Positions 1 through 7,631 of a stretch of 64,000 bases of DNA are shown here, piece after piece (the stretch's first letter is position 1; each line of letters starts with the position of its first letter). Source of the stretch: Bacteroidales bacterium UBA4360 (GTDB taxonomy: Bacteria; Bacteroidota; Bacteroidia; Bacteroidales; UBA932); contig DGSO01000011.1 in NCBI GenBank assembly GCA_002393945.1, forward strand, positions 124,001 through 188,000, given 5' to 3'. Under the pieces are notes generated by a model. It was not told the DNA's origin. It was given only the letters and a program-made list of their open reading frames with translations, and ran no database searches. A program made the position numbers and the translations under genes.

Positions 1-709
1 TTGCGGTTTTCCAGAGATAGGTGGGGCTTTCGCTGCTGTACCACTGGCGGGTGCCGGTGCTGGCAAGGGGGCTGTTGAGGAGGCTCATGGTTCCCTTCTG
101 GAATATGCCCTGGAATTTCGCGCTCTGGAGGGTGACTTCGTAGGTGACGTTTGCAAGTTCGGGGTCTGTGAGGGTGGTGGCCTTCAGCTTAACCCTTACG
201 CGTGAGAGCACGTGGCGGAAGAGGGTGGGAACGCCGGCCGTGTAGTAGGTGTTGGCGTTTGCTCTCTGGAGCCAGGCCTCGTCGGCAATGAGGATGCGGT
301 CGTTTGCACCCACAGTGCGTGCGTTAATCTGGAAAGAGGTCTCAGTGACGGTGTTGGGCTCGATGTTGGCGCTGCCGTCGTTTGCATACCATGAAACGAA
401 GTTCAGGTAGCTCTGGGGATGCTTGGGCCAGTAGTAGTCGCGTGAGGGGGTCCAGGTGGCACCGTCCCAGGTAATGGTGGAGGTGAAGTATTCGGAACCC
501 GCTGCAGCGTCCTCTGTGTGGAGGAAGGACTTGCTCTGGAAGTTGTCAAGGCCTTCGGCGTCGCGATACTCGCTTGTTGCCTTTGTGGTTGCGGCATAGC
601 TACCCACGGTGTAGGTGATGGCCTCCGGGGTGCCTGCATTCTCTACCCTGGTGCAAGCTGCCATGCTCACCAGGCTTAAGAGAACTGCTATGTCAAACCA
701 ATTTTTCAT
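1..709 (-). CDS. fimbrillin family lipoprotein, 3' part cut by the window edge
   Basis: The reading frame is open from an ATG at 709 to base 1, so about 236 residues are visible and the C-terminus is missing. It opens with a short hydrophobic signal and a lipobox-like AAC at residues 17-19, then a TKA stretch and a DYYWPK...YLNFVSWYA block near residue 75, which is typical of the N-terminal domain of Bacteroidales fimbrillin (Mfa1/FimA-like) proteins. These are exported as lipoproteins, processed and polymerised into surface fibres. It lies 30 bases downstream of the DUF5119 gene and is third in a minus-strand fimbrial operon. Whether it is a stalk or an accessory subunit cannot be told without the C-terminus. 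Confidence 0.8.
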   Translation of the reverse strand, partial: MKNWFDIAVLLSLVSMAACTRVENAGTPEAITYTVGSYAATTKATSEYRDAEGLDNFQSKSFLHTEDAAAGSEYFTSTITWDGATWTPSRDYYWPKHPQSYLNFVSWYANDGSANIEPNTVTETSFQINARTVGANDRILIADEAWLQRANANTYYTAGVPTLFRHVLSRVRVKLKATTLTDPELANVTYEVTLQSAKFQGIFQKGTMSLLNSPLASTGTRQWYSSESPTYLWKTA

Positions 710-739
710 TATCTGTTTTGTTGTTTTGTTTTTCAATTT

Positions 740-1831
740 TTAAAGTACCATTGTTCCTTCTTCTTCCACCCAGTCATCAACCTGGGGCTGGAATCCGCCG
801 CCTCCGGGGGTGGGCTTTGTGCCGGGATCCGGAACTTCGATGATGTAGTCATCAATGATCAGCCAGTGATACAGGTGGCAGAGTTCCGAGTCAAATACCT
901 TGTCCAAGTTCACGGGATACTGTAGGAGGTTGCCGGCAGTATCGGTGATATTGAAGGTGACCAGGAGGTCCGAGGTTACCTCGGGAATCTTGCCGAAGGT
1001 GTTGAACACTGCGCAGAGGACGTCCTTGTTCTCTCCTGCGAGGGCTTCGTCCCTGCCCTGGACCATGTCGAAGATGACTGCTGCCGAAGGGTCTACCGTA
1101 CGCTCGTTCAGGCCGATTTTGTTGGACGGTGAGAGACCGGAGATGACGGCTGTTGCGCTGGAGGCGAACTGGCGGCCAACTATGCGGACCTGCAGATAGT
1201 AAGTGTCGACGACCGTGAAGGCTTCTGTCTTGACGATAACCAGGGTGTCGTGGGGAGAGATTCTGACGTTCTTCTCGTTTGCGACAAGGAGGTGCTCAGG
1301 CTCGTAGCGGATGCTGATATCATCGGTTATGGGCTGATCTTCGGCCTTGGTCTTGGTGTACTTGGTCTTGAGATCTTCGGGGATTTCGTCGGTGTAGGCG
1401 AGGATGCTCTCTTCGTTCTCAAGGTATGCCACCTGGGTGGTGGGAGTGTCGAAGTTGTAGACCAGGAAGTTGTAGTTTCCGTGGCTGATACCCAGCGTTC
1501 CGTTGAATACCTTGTTGCCTTCTTCGTCGAAGCCTGCTTCGGAGATGAAGGTTTCGGGCTGGAGCTTCTTCTCTGTGTAAGGGTCGTAAACGAGGACACG
1601 CATGGTTCCGGGATCCAGCTGCTTTACCTTGGGAGCCCAGAGGGACTCTGTGCTGCCGTAAACGCTCACGGATGTACGGATGTTGGTGTTGACGTTTGTG
1701 ACGGTCTTCACGTTGACCTTGATACGGATGCGGACGGCGCTGCTGGGGTCTTCCAGCGGTCTTCTGTGGCAGCCTGCTACAGATAGGATTACCAGGGTTG
1801 CGAGGAGGATATTGCGCATAATCTTACTCAT
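740..1831 (-). CDS. DUF5119-type fimbrial accessory lipoprotein
   Basis: This is a lipoprotein of 363 residues from the start chosen here. That ATG at 1831 gives a compact signal (MSKIMRNILLATLVILSVAGC) with the acylated Cys directly after the hydrophobic core. An in-frame ATG at 1852 is possible and would overlap the upstream gene by 29 bases instead of 8. The VKTVTNVNTNI and MRVLVYDPYT blocks match the DUF5119 family, which sits beside DUF3575/OmpA proteins in Bacteroides fimbrial operons and is related to anchor or minor subunits of the FimB/Mfa2 kind. I infer a fimbrial assembly or anchoring role on the outer membrane. The overlap with the upstream gene implies coupled translation. Confidence 0.78.
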   Translation of the reverse strand: MSKIMRNILLATLVILSVAGCHRRPLEDPSSAVRIRIKVNVKTVTNVNTNIRTSVSVYGSTESLWAPKVKQLDPGTMRVLVYDPYTEKKLQPETFISEAGFDEEGNKVFNGTLGISHGNYNFLVYNFDTPTTQVAYLENEESILAYTDEIPEDLKTKYTKTKAEDQPITDDISIRYEPEHLLVANEKNVRISPHDTLVIVKTEAFTVVDTYYLQVRIVGRQFASSATAVISGLSPSNKIGLNERTVDPSAAVIFDMVQGRDEALAGENKDVLCAVFNTFGKIPEVTSDLLVTFNITDTAGNLLQYPVNLDKVFDSELCHLYHWLIIDDYIIEVPDPGTKPTPGGGGFQPQVDDWVEEEGTMVL

Positions 1832-3743
1832 GGCGTGCCTCCTTTTTCCCATAGCTTATGGGGACTACAAGACTCACTTTTGCCTTGGTTGGATACTTGA
1901 AAATGTTGTAGAACGAACCGTCGCCGGCGGGGTCGTGGATGAGCTTGTCGTAGCTGTCGGTAGGGAGGTAATGCCTGAAGTGGGTCTTCATGTAGCCCAT
2001 TGAGAGGCTGAATTCGAGATTGACTCTCTTCTTCTTGCCGATGGGCATTGCATAACCGGCGGTTGCACCTACGCTCCAGAGTTCGCCTTGGTAGTTCAGG
2101 CTCTTGTCATACTGGAAGTCATACTTGCCGCTCATGACATAAGGACCTACGAACCAGCCGCGGAGTTTTTCTGTGCCGACAGTCTCCCAGGGCTTGAACC
2201 AGAAACGTGCCTCGGCGCCCATTTCCCAGAGCTGGAAGCAGTACTTGTTGCCGGTTTCCCACCAGGGGAAAACGTCTTCCCAAGCCACGGAGAAGCGGTT
2301 TGCAATAGGAACTTCCACTTCTACGTTAAGGCCGGTGACTGCGTCGTAAAGAAGGTTTGTCTTTACGGCGGCGATCATATTGCGGTAGCCCTTTGCGGGG
2401 GCGGGGAATGCGGGAACGATGCCACCTTCGTAAGGGTTGACCTTAGCTGTGGTGTCTACCGGTGCGACAGCCTCGAGAGTATCCCTTGCAGGGAAAAGAT
2501 CTGTTGTGTCGACTGCTACGGGAGCGGAGGTGGTGTCGGCAGGGACGACTGTGGTGACGGTGTCCTTGGGAGTGGTGTCCTTAGGTGTGGTGTCTGCAGG
2601 TTCGGTTACTGCAGGTGCCTCGAACTCGATGTTGCCGATGCGGGCGTAACGGATGTACGGCAGGCACTCCTTCTCTACCACGGGGTAGGACGTGCTGGCC
2701 TTGAGGAGAGCCTCCTTGCGGGCCGGGCTGTTGTTGGAGTCGATGATGCCGATGAGCTCTTCCTTCTCTGCCGAACCAAGGGTACCGTTTGCAAGGATGC
2801 AGGCACGGAGACCGGCCCAGTCTTCAGCAACGGAACGCACGACGATGCGGTCCTTGAGGTACGGGAACTCGGAGGTGAGGAAATCCACGAGGACCTTGGC
2901 ACGGGTTGCGCCGAGACGTTCGTTGATGCTCACCGGGCCTTCAGGAGAAGCGGCGCCCTCGATGACGACGCGGCTGGGAACCCTCTTGGGATCCGAGAGC
3001 ATTTCACGGAGAACGGCGATGTTGGCCTCGTTGCCCATGTACTCAGGACGGATGGTGGTTTCGCTGAGCGGGAAGTAAACGACGGGCTGGCCTTCACCAC
3101 GGGCGGCGCTGCCTTCCGAGATTTCAGAATTTTCGTCCTGGACCTCAGCTTTTGCCAAATTTGCGATTCTCAGCGTGATATCTGCAAAACGCAGGGAGCG
3201 GAAATAGTTGCTGTACAGAGCCTTATACTGCGGAAGGGCCTTGAGTGCGCTTTCCTTGGAATCCGGATCATCGTTGCCGTCAATGATGGCGACGATGGCG
3301 CTCTTGGAAGAATCGCTGAGGCGGCTGTCTTCAGAAACCTTTGCGCGGAGATCGTCCCAGGACTCTGCTCCCGAGGTGGTGCGGATACGGCCGTGCATCT
3401 GAGGATACTTTGCCTCGAGGTAGCTGACTACGGAAGCGGCGCGGTTCCTGGAGAGGTTGAGGTTGTAATGCACATTGCCTTCAGGGGAAGAGTAGGAGAC
3501 GACCTCGATGACGCTGCCGTCCTGAAGTCCGGCGACGAGGCTGTCGATTGCATGGAAAGCCGAGGCGTTGGACATGTAGGATTCGCTGAGGACGGGGCTG
3601 TCGAACGGGAAATAGACCCTTACGTGCGTGTCACTAACCTGCGCGCGCATAGAAAAAACGTTGAGAGCCAGGCACACAACAAGGGCCGTCATCTTGGTGA
3701 TGGCGACTGAAAAAATGTTGTTTGTACGGTGCCTGAAGGTCAT
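1824..3743 (-). CDS. OmpA-like double-domain protein with C-terminal DUF3575 barrel
   Basis: The 639-residue protein starts with an export signal ending near MRAQ (residues 34-35). Two OmpA-like repeats follow (about 40-195 and 220-375), each with a YSSPEGN or AASPEG turn and an N-x-x-L-(S/G)-x-x-R-A helix. A Thr/Pro/Asp-rich linker (about 380-430) leads to a C-terminal region with KTNLLYDAVTGLNVEVE, the start of the DUF3575 outer-membrane domain. Proteins of this build head Bacteroidales fimbrial operons; anchoring the fimbria between peptidoglycan and outer membrane is the usual inference. It is first in its operon, with a good promoter at 3809-3840. The 4225-5214 gene on the other strand is a paralogue of only its OmpA half. 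Confidence 0.82.
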   Translation of the reverse strand: MTFRHRTNNIFSVAITKMTALVVCLALNVFSMRAQVSDTHVRVYFPFDSPVLSESYMSNASAFHAIDSLVAGLQDGSVIEVVSYSSPEGNVHYNLNLSRNRAASVVSYLEAKYPQMHGRIRTTSGAESWDDLRAKVSEDSRLSDSSKSAIVAIIDGNDDPDSKESALKALPQYKALYSNYFRSLRFADITLRIANLAKAEVQDENSEISEGSAARGEGQPVVYFPLSETTIRPEYMGNEANIAVLREMLSDPKRVPSRVVIEGAASPEGPVSINERLGATRAKVLVDFLTSEFPYLKDRIVVRSVAEDWAGLRACILANGTLGSAEKEELIGIIDSNNSPARKEALLKASTSYPVVEKECLPYIRYARIGNIEFEAPAVTEPADTTPKDTTPKDTVTTVVPADTTSAPVAVDTTDLFPARDTLEAVAPVDTTAKVNPYEGGIVPAFPAPAKGYRNMIAAVKTNLLYDAVTGLNVEVEVPIANRFSVAWEDVFPWWETGNKYCFQLWEMGAEARFWFKPWETVGTEKLRGWFVGPYVMSGKYDFQYDKSLNYQGELWSVGATAGYAMPIGKKKRVNLEFSLSMGYMKTHFRHYLPTDSYDKLIHDPAGDGSFYNIFKYPTKAKVSLVVPISYGKKEARHE

Positions 3744-3808
3744 TGTTCGTTTTTTTTGTTCTTACCGGTCAGATGTGTTTTCGAGGTTGAAACATACTAT
3801 TCCAGCAG

Positions 3809-3840
3809 CAAAGATAATACTATTTTTGGGTTTTGCAAAA
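3809..3840 (-). promoter_or_regulatory. Bacteroidota-type promoter for the first fimbrial operon
   Basis: Read on the minus strand, a TTTTG at 3840-3836 is followed after 19 bases by TATCTTTG at 3816-3809. This fits the TTTG / TAnnTTTG consensus for the primary sigma factor of this phylum. It lies about 65 bases before the ATG at 3743. Confidence 0.75.
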
Positions 3841-4171
3841 TTATTTTATGTATTTTTTGAAAAAAGTTTTTAAATCTTGACAATTATTTGCTTCTGTCGT
3901 TCGCATTTATTGCGTGGTTTATGTTGTTTATTTGGACTATTTTTGCAAATTCTTTAATCTCTAAGCGACTCGGGCGGTCTCAAATGCCCTTTGAACGTTA
4001 TATAAAGGCGATTTTAAAGAATTAGAAACAAATCTCGTTTTTGAAATAAATTTTTGCTTGTTAAATTTCACTACTTAATGTTAATATGTCCAGTCGTTCA
4101 TAATCAAATTGCCTAGAATATTAGATGCAGTTTTGGCCCAATTTGTGGCAATTTTTGGATAAAAATTCGAA

Positions 4172-4207
4172 TTTTGTTGCTTTTTATCCTTTAAATGTTT
4201 AAATTTG
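4172..4207 (+). promoter_or_regulatory. promoter for the OmpA-like/AraC gene pair; decides the start codon
   Basis: A TTTTGTTG at 4172-4179 precedes TAAATTTG at 4200-4207 by 20 bases, matching the phylum consensus. The -7 box overlaps the upstream in-frame ATG at 4195, so that codon would lie before the transcript start. The ATG at 4225 is therefore the better start. Confidence 0.6.
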
Positions 4208-4224
4208 TGCACCTTAGTTATTTG

Positions 4225-5214
4225 ATGGGCAGAATTGCTAAAATATCGCTTCTTGTCATGCTTTCTCTGGTGGGTTTAACTGCCAGGGCGCAGGTCTTTG
4301 ACCTTTCTTTCAAGATAGGCAAGTCTGGTATTGACAGCACGTATAAATACAATTCCCGTGCCCTTTCCGACATTTCCGTCTGTTCAGGCTCTTCAGCAGC
4401 CAATGTAGCCATATATGCATACAGTTCCCCGGACGGTTCTCTGAGCCGTAACCGGCAGCTTGCAAGGCAACGCGCACAATCTGTCAAGTCTTACCTTGAA
4501 AGCAGGAATCCCTCCAATACCTATAATATATATGTAATAGACGAGGATTGGGAAAGCGTTGCTTCTTATCTCAAGCATTGCAAAGCAGAATGGGCCCCGG
4601 ATGCTCTGGAGATTGTAAAAACTGCCGATGTGTCCAAACGCAAGCAGCTTCTCCAGGAGCTGTGGGTAGGAGAGGCCTGGGATCACCTCATGAGGTACTG
4701 TTTTCCCGCATTGAGGCGCGTGAGCGTGCGTTTTACAGCTCCGGCACAGGAAACTGCGTCAGAAACCTCTGCACTGGTAAAGCTGGTTTTCAACAATTCC
4801 AGCAGTGCGCTCAAAATAGACTCCAAGACAATGCAGGTCCTTAAGGATCTTGTCAATTCCGGATATTCCTCTGTAATCATTACGGCATACGCCTCACCTG
4901 AAGGCAAGGAAATCTATAATCAGCGCCTTTCCATAAGAAGGGCAGACAAGGTGAAGGAACTCCTTAATTCTCTTGGCTGCAATGCTACTGTTCAATTTGC
5001 TTACGGTGGCATGGATTGGGATGGCCTGCAGCATCAGGTTATGAATTCCGTTTCTGTTCCGGAGCGTCAGCAGGTTCTGGACGTCCTTCGTGGTGGATAT
5101 GACAACCAGACCATGAAGAAGAAGCTGCAGCAGATAGCCTATGGTCGTGCCTGGCTGCACATGATGGAAAACGAGATGGCGCCGCTTCGGCGTGTTGAGA
5201 TATCCTTTAAATAA
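4225..5214 (+). CDS. exported protein with two OmpA-like domains (no barrel)
   Basis: The start is set at 4225 because a promoter covers the earlier ATG and because MGRIAKISLLVMLSLVGLTARAQ is then a clean signal peptide. The mature protein of about 305 residues holds two OmpA-like repeats, marked by AYSSPDGSLSRNRQLARQRA and AYASPEGKEIYNQRLSIRRA. Each is followed by a region like that in the 639-residue protein encoded divergently at 3743. It lacks the linker and DUF3575 domain of that protein, so it looks like a soluble periplasmic paralogue of its N-terminal half. Peptidoglycan binding is possible from the fold but the classical binding residues were not confirmed. It is probably co-transcribed with the AraC gene 12 bases downstream. 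Confidence 0.72.
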   Translation: MGRIAKISLLVMLSLVGLTARAQVFDLSFKIGKSGIDSTYKYNSRALSDISVCSGSSAANVAIYAYSSPDGSLSRNRQLARQRAQSVKSYLESRNPSNTYNIYVIDEDWESVASYLKHCKAEWAPDALEIVKTADVSKRKQLLQELWVGEAWDHLMRYCFPALRRVSVRFTAPAQETASETSALVKLVFNNSSSALKIDSKTMQVLKDLVNSGYSSVIITAYASPEGKEIYNQRLSIRRADKVKELLNSLGCNATVQFAYGGMDWDGLQHQVMNSVSVPERQQVLDVLRGGYDNQTMKKKLQQIAYGRAWLHMMENEMAPLRRVEISFK

Positions 5215-5226
5215 AGCTAAATAACC

Positions 5227-6330
5227 ATGAAAAAAGCTGCCCTTTTCTTTCTGGCCGCTTTCAATTTTGTAACATTACCCGCATTAGACGTGTCTGCAGG
5301 GCCGATTTGCGAAGTTACAAGTCCTGTAGACGGTTCCGTTTGGACCGGTACCGCGGGTGAAGGTCTCATCCGTACCGGGCGTAATGGAAAGGTCATACAG
5401 TACGGTCTTTCTACAGGCCAACTGGGAAGCGATACCATCTATTCTCTCTTTTTTGACGCCGACGATGTCCTCTGGATCCTCGATGCTTCGATGCGTCTGA
5501 GTACCTACTTGTCTACCTGTGGCTTTGCTGCTGTAAGGGACAGCGTTTCCTTCCTTTCTGCAAATTCGTCCGACGGAGCAGTCTACTATACAGTGGGAGA
5601 TACCCTGTTTTCTGCCAAAAACGGCAAAATAGCCACTGTTTTGTTCTCTCCAGATTTCGATTTTCCCGCTCCACAGCCCGTGCAGCCTCAGAAATCGGAT
5701 TCTCACGGACTTCCTTTCTATGTTTGCATACTGGCTTTCCTTGCAGGTTGCGTTATTTCCTATATAATATATAGGCTTACAGGCTCCCGTAAGAAAGCAG
5801 CGCCCAAAACAGTTTTTGTACCAGTATCTGTACCCGCTCCTGCGCCTACGCCTGCAACTGCTCCTGCGCCTGCACCTGCACCTACACCCGCACCCGCGCC
5901 TGCGCCGGCCCCTAAAGTCTCTGTACAGGAAGTTCCCGTAATTCAGGCAGAAGAGCCTTCTGCGCCTGTAGAAACGGCACAGGAAGAGGTAACCCCTAAG
6001 ATAGAGAATGAGCCTGGCGAATTCACAAAGCTTGTCATAGGCCTTGTAAAGGAACATCTTTCAGATCCGGACTTTGGAGTAGAGACTATAGCAGAAATTA
6101 CGGGCATGAGCAGGATTCATGTGAACCGTAAACTCAAGTCTGAGGGAGCCCCCGCCCCTTCTGCCATGGTGAAGAAGGAAAGGATGGACAAAGCAGAGCA
6201 GCTTCTCCGCTCCGGCCAGTACAGCATTGCCGATATTTCCAGGCTTTGCGGCTTCAGGACACCGGCCTATTTCGCCACCGCATTCAAGGAGTTTTTTGGC
6301 TGTACTCCCACTGAATTTTTGTCAAAATAA
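5227..6330 (+). CDS. single-pass membrane AraC-family regulator with short propeller-like sensor
   Basis: Domain order over 367 residues: signal peptide (1-24); a small periplasmic part (25-155) with a few propeller-like blades (GSVWTGTAGEGLIR, DDVLWILD); one membrane helix (about 161-185); a Pro/Ala-rich linker (about 200-232) built of PAPA/TPAP units; and a C-terminal AraC helix-turn-helix pair (about 265-365) ending GFRTPAYFATAFKEFFGCTPTEF. It resembles an HTCS from which the kinase and receiver have been removed, so any signal would have to pass mechanically through one helix and a flexible linker. Its target is unknown; the flanking fimbrial genes are the obvious candidates. A terminator follows directly. 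Confidence 0.82.
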   Translation: MKKAALFFLAAFNFVTLPALDVSAGPICEVTSPVDGSVWTGTAGEGLIRTGRNGKVIQYGLSTGQLGSDTIYSLFFDADDVLWILDASMRLSTYLSTCGFAAVRDSVSFLSANSSDGAVYYTVGDTLFSAKNGKIATVLFSPDFDFPAPQPVQPQKSDSHGLPFYVCILAFLAGCVISYIIYRLTGSRKKAAPKTVFVPVSVPAPAPTPATAPAPAPAPTPAPAPAPAPKVSVQEVPVIQAEEPSAPVETAQEEVTPKIENEPGEFTKLVIGLVKEHLSDPDFGVETIAEITGMSRIHVNRKLKSEGAPAPSAMVKKERMDKAEQLLRSGQYSIADISRLCGFRTPAYFATAFKEFFGCTPTEFLSK

Positions 6331-6334
6331 TTAC

Positions 6335-6366
6335 GGGTGCTACAATTTTGTAACACCCTCTTTTTA
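6335..6366 (+). terminator. intrinsic terminator after the membrane AraC gene
   Basis: GGGTGCTACAA (6335-6345) pairs with TTGTAACACCC (6348-6358) with one mismatch, and TCTTTTT follows. It begins 5 bases after the stop codon. Confidence 0.75.
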
Positions 6367-6462
6367 GGATTAGTTACACAGTTTCTCATAAAATCCCCCG
6401 TAGACGCGCGCCGAGGGCACTTTTTATTTTTCGAAAAAATATTTCAAGAATTTGCAAAAATT

Positions 6463-6493
6463 TTTTGTTTTTGAAAAATAATGTTTATCTTTG
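6463..6493 (+). promoter_or_regulatory. promoter for the fimbrillin-like/regulator operon
   Basis: TTTTG at 6463-6467 and TATCTTTG at 6486-6493 are 18 bases apart, 31 bases before the ATG at 6525. It would drive the chain of genes running to the HTCS at 13245. Confidence 0.7.
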
Positions 6494-6524
6494 CATCAGA
6501 AAGTTACACTAAACGCCCACGCTT

Positions 6525-7631
6525 ATGAGAGCAAATCGTAATACTCTTCTGATGATGTCCGCAGTCCTGGTACTGGCAGCTTCGTGCAACAAGATGGACG
6601 ATGTAGACCTTCCTTCCATTAATAAGGCTTCAGACACCAAGCAAAAGGTCGGCTTTGATATTAATGTAACGCGCGAGGGAAAGACCATCCCTGCAGCCCG
6701 CCGTGCAAATATGACAAAGTCCGGCACTGTCTATGACGAGTCTTCCAATATGGCCACCATGGATTCCGACATTCCCTTCGGCCTTGTTGGTATCGACTAC
6801 GATCATCACTCTCTCGTTATTGATAATGCGCGAATAACCTCCAACGGCAGCGATTACAGCACCATTCTGGATTCTTTCCTCTGGGACCAGGTAAAGACGG
6901 AGAAGGTCTCCTTCAGTGCCTATTATCCTTATGTACGCGACGTCACGTATCAGGATGATTACGAGTCCTACTCTATTCCTTACACAGTAGAGGAAACCAG
7001 TGCAGGTCCGCTCGTGTCCAAGACTGTTGAGATGGCTGTTGCACAGCTCAACATGATTCCGCTCGAGTTCCAGCACATTACCAATGACATCGGCTACAGA
7101 ATCTGCGATGTCACGCCCCAGAAGGAGCTCCAGGGCCTTGTGCACCTGAGAAAGCTCACGGCCTACAACGTAGCATCGGCAGGTGTTTTCGTTAACGACG
7201 TCACCCTGAGCCAGGGAATCTGGCACAGGCAGGGCTACTACCGCAACGTGGTGGTCTTCGAGGGCGATGCCAAGGTTGGCGTAGGCTCTGAGAATGAGAA
7301 ATTCGTCGGCTATGACCAACTTGTGGACCGTATGGTGGATTCTCACCGCTATTATTCCATCCCTGACGAGATCCGCTACGGCACCCAGTTCGTAGAAGTG
7401 GTATATGACGTAGAGGGCTTCACCCACAACGGCTTCTATTACGAACCCCTGAAGGAGCAGGTTGCCCGCTACCTTCTGTACGGACTCCTTCCTGACAATG
7501 TCTTTGTCTATGGCAGGCAGTATACCTTCCATATCGGCATAGATTTGAGCAGCGTCTATCAAGAAATCACCTTCGCTCCTTCCGTAGGAGATTGGGAAAC
7601 TAAAATTTACGAAAACAACGACGACTTCTGA
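6525..7631 (+). CDS. fimbrillin-like lipoprotein linked to regulators
   Basis: This 368-residue protein has a lipoprotein signal (LVLAASC at about residues 15-21) and a following region with fimbrillin-type blocks such as TKSGTVYDE, FLWDQVKTEKVSFSAYYPY and a VRD turn. Fimbrillin-family proteins are exported lipoproteins that form or decorate surface fibres. What is unusual is the position: it starts an operon whose other members are a seven-TM AraC protein, a lone receiver and an HTCS. Its TGA shares one base with the ATG of the next gene (TGATG), so translation is coupled. It could be a target, an outer-membrane signal partner, or an unrelated passenger. Confidence 0.7.
   Translation: MRANRNTLLMMSAVLVLAASCNKMDDVDLPSINKASDTKQKVGFDINVTREGKTIPAARRANMTKSGTVYDESSNMATMDSDIPFGLVGIDYDHHSLVIDNARITSNGSDYSTILDSFLWDQVKTEKVSFSAYYPYVRDVTYQDDYESYSIPYTVEETSAGPLVSKTVEMAVAQLNMIPLEFQHITNDIGYRICDVTPQKELQGLVHLRKLTAYNVASAGVFVNDVTLSQGIWHRQGYYRNVVVFEGDAKVGVGSENEKFVGYDQLVDRMVDSHRYYSIPDEIRYGTQFVEVVYDVEGFTHNGFYYEPLKEQVARYLLYGLLPDNVFVYGRQYTFHIGIDLSSVYQEITFAPSVGDWETKIYENNDDF

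Larger units (their letters stand above)
3744..4224. other. AT-rich divergent intergenic region
   Basis: About 480 bases separate two divergent genes that encode related OmpA-like proteins. The region holds the minus-strand promoter at 3809-3840, a plus-strand promoter at 4172-4207, and another plus-strand TATTTTTG at 3938-3945 without a well-spaced upstream element. I see no credible open reading frame or tRNA. It is far richer in A and T than its surroundings, as expected for a regulatory region. Confidence 0.6.

Noticed and set aside
2088..3710. A 540-codon open frame on the plus strand
   Set aside because: It is antisense to the OmpA/DUF3575 gene, which has clear domains and a promoter. 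The product is Cys- and Gly/Val-rich without any recognisable fold.
3938..3945. TATTTTTG as a promoter for a small RNA in the divergent region
   Set aside because: No -33 element at proper spacing and no terminator-like hairpin follow before 4225.
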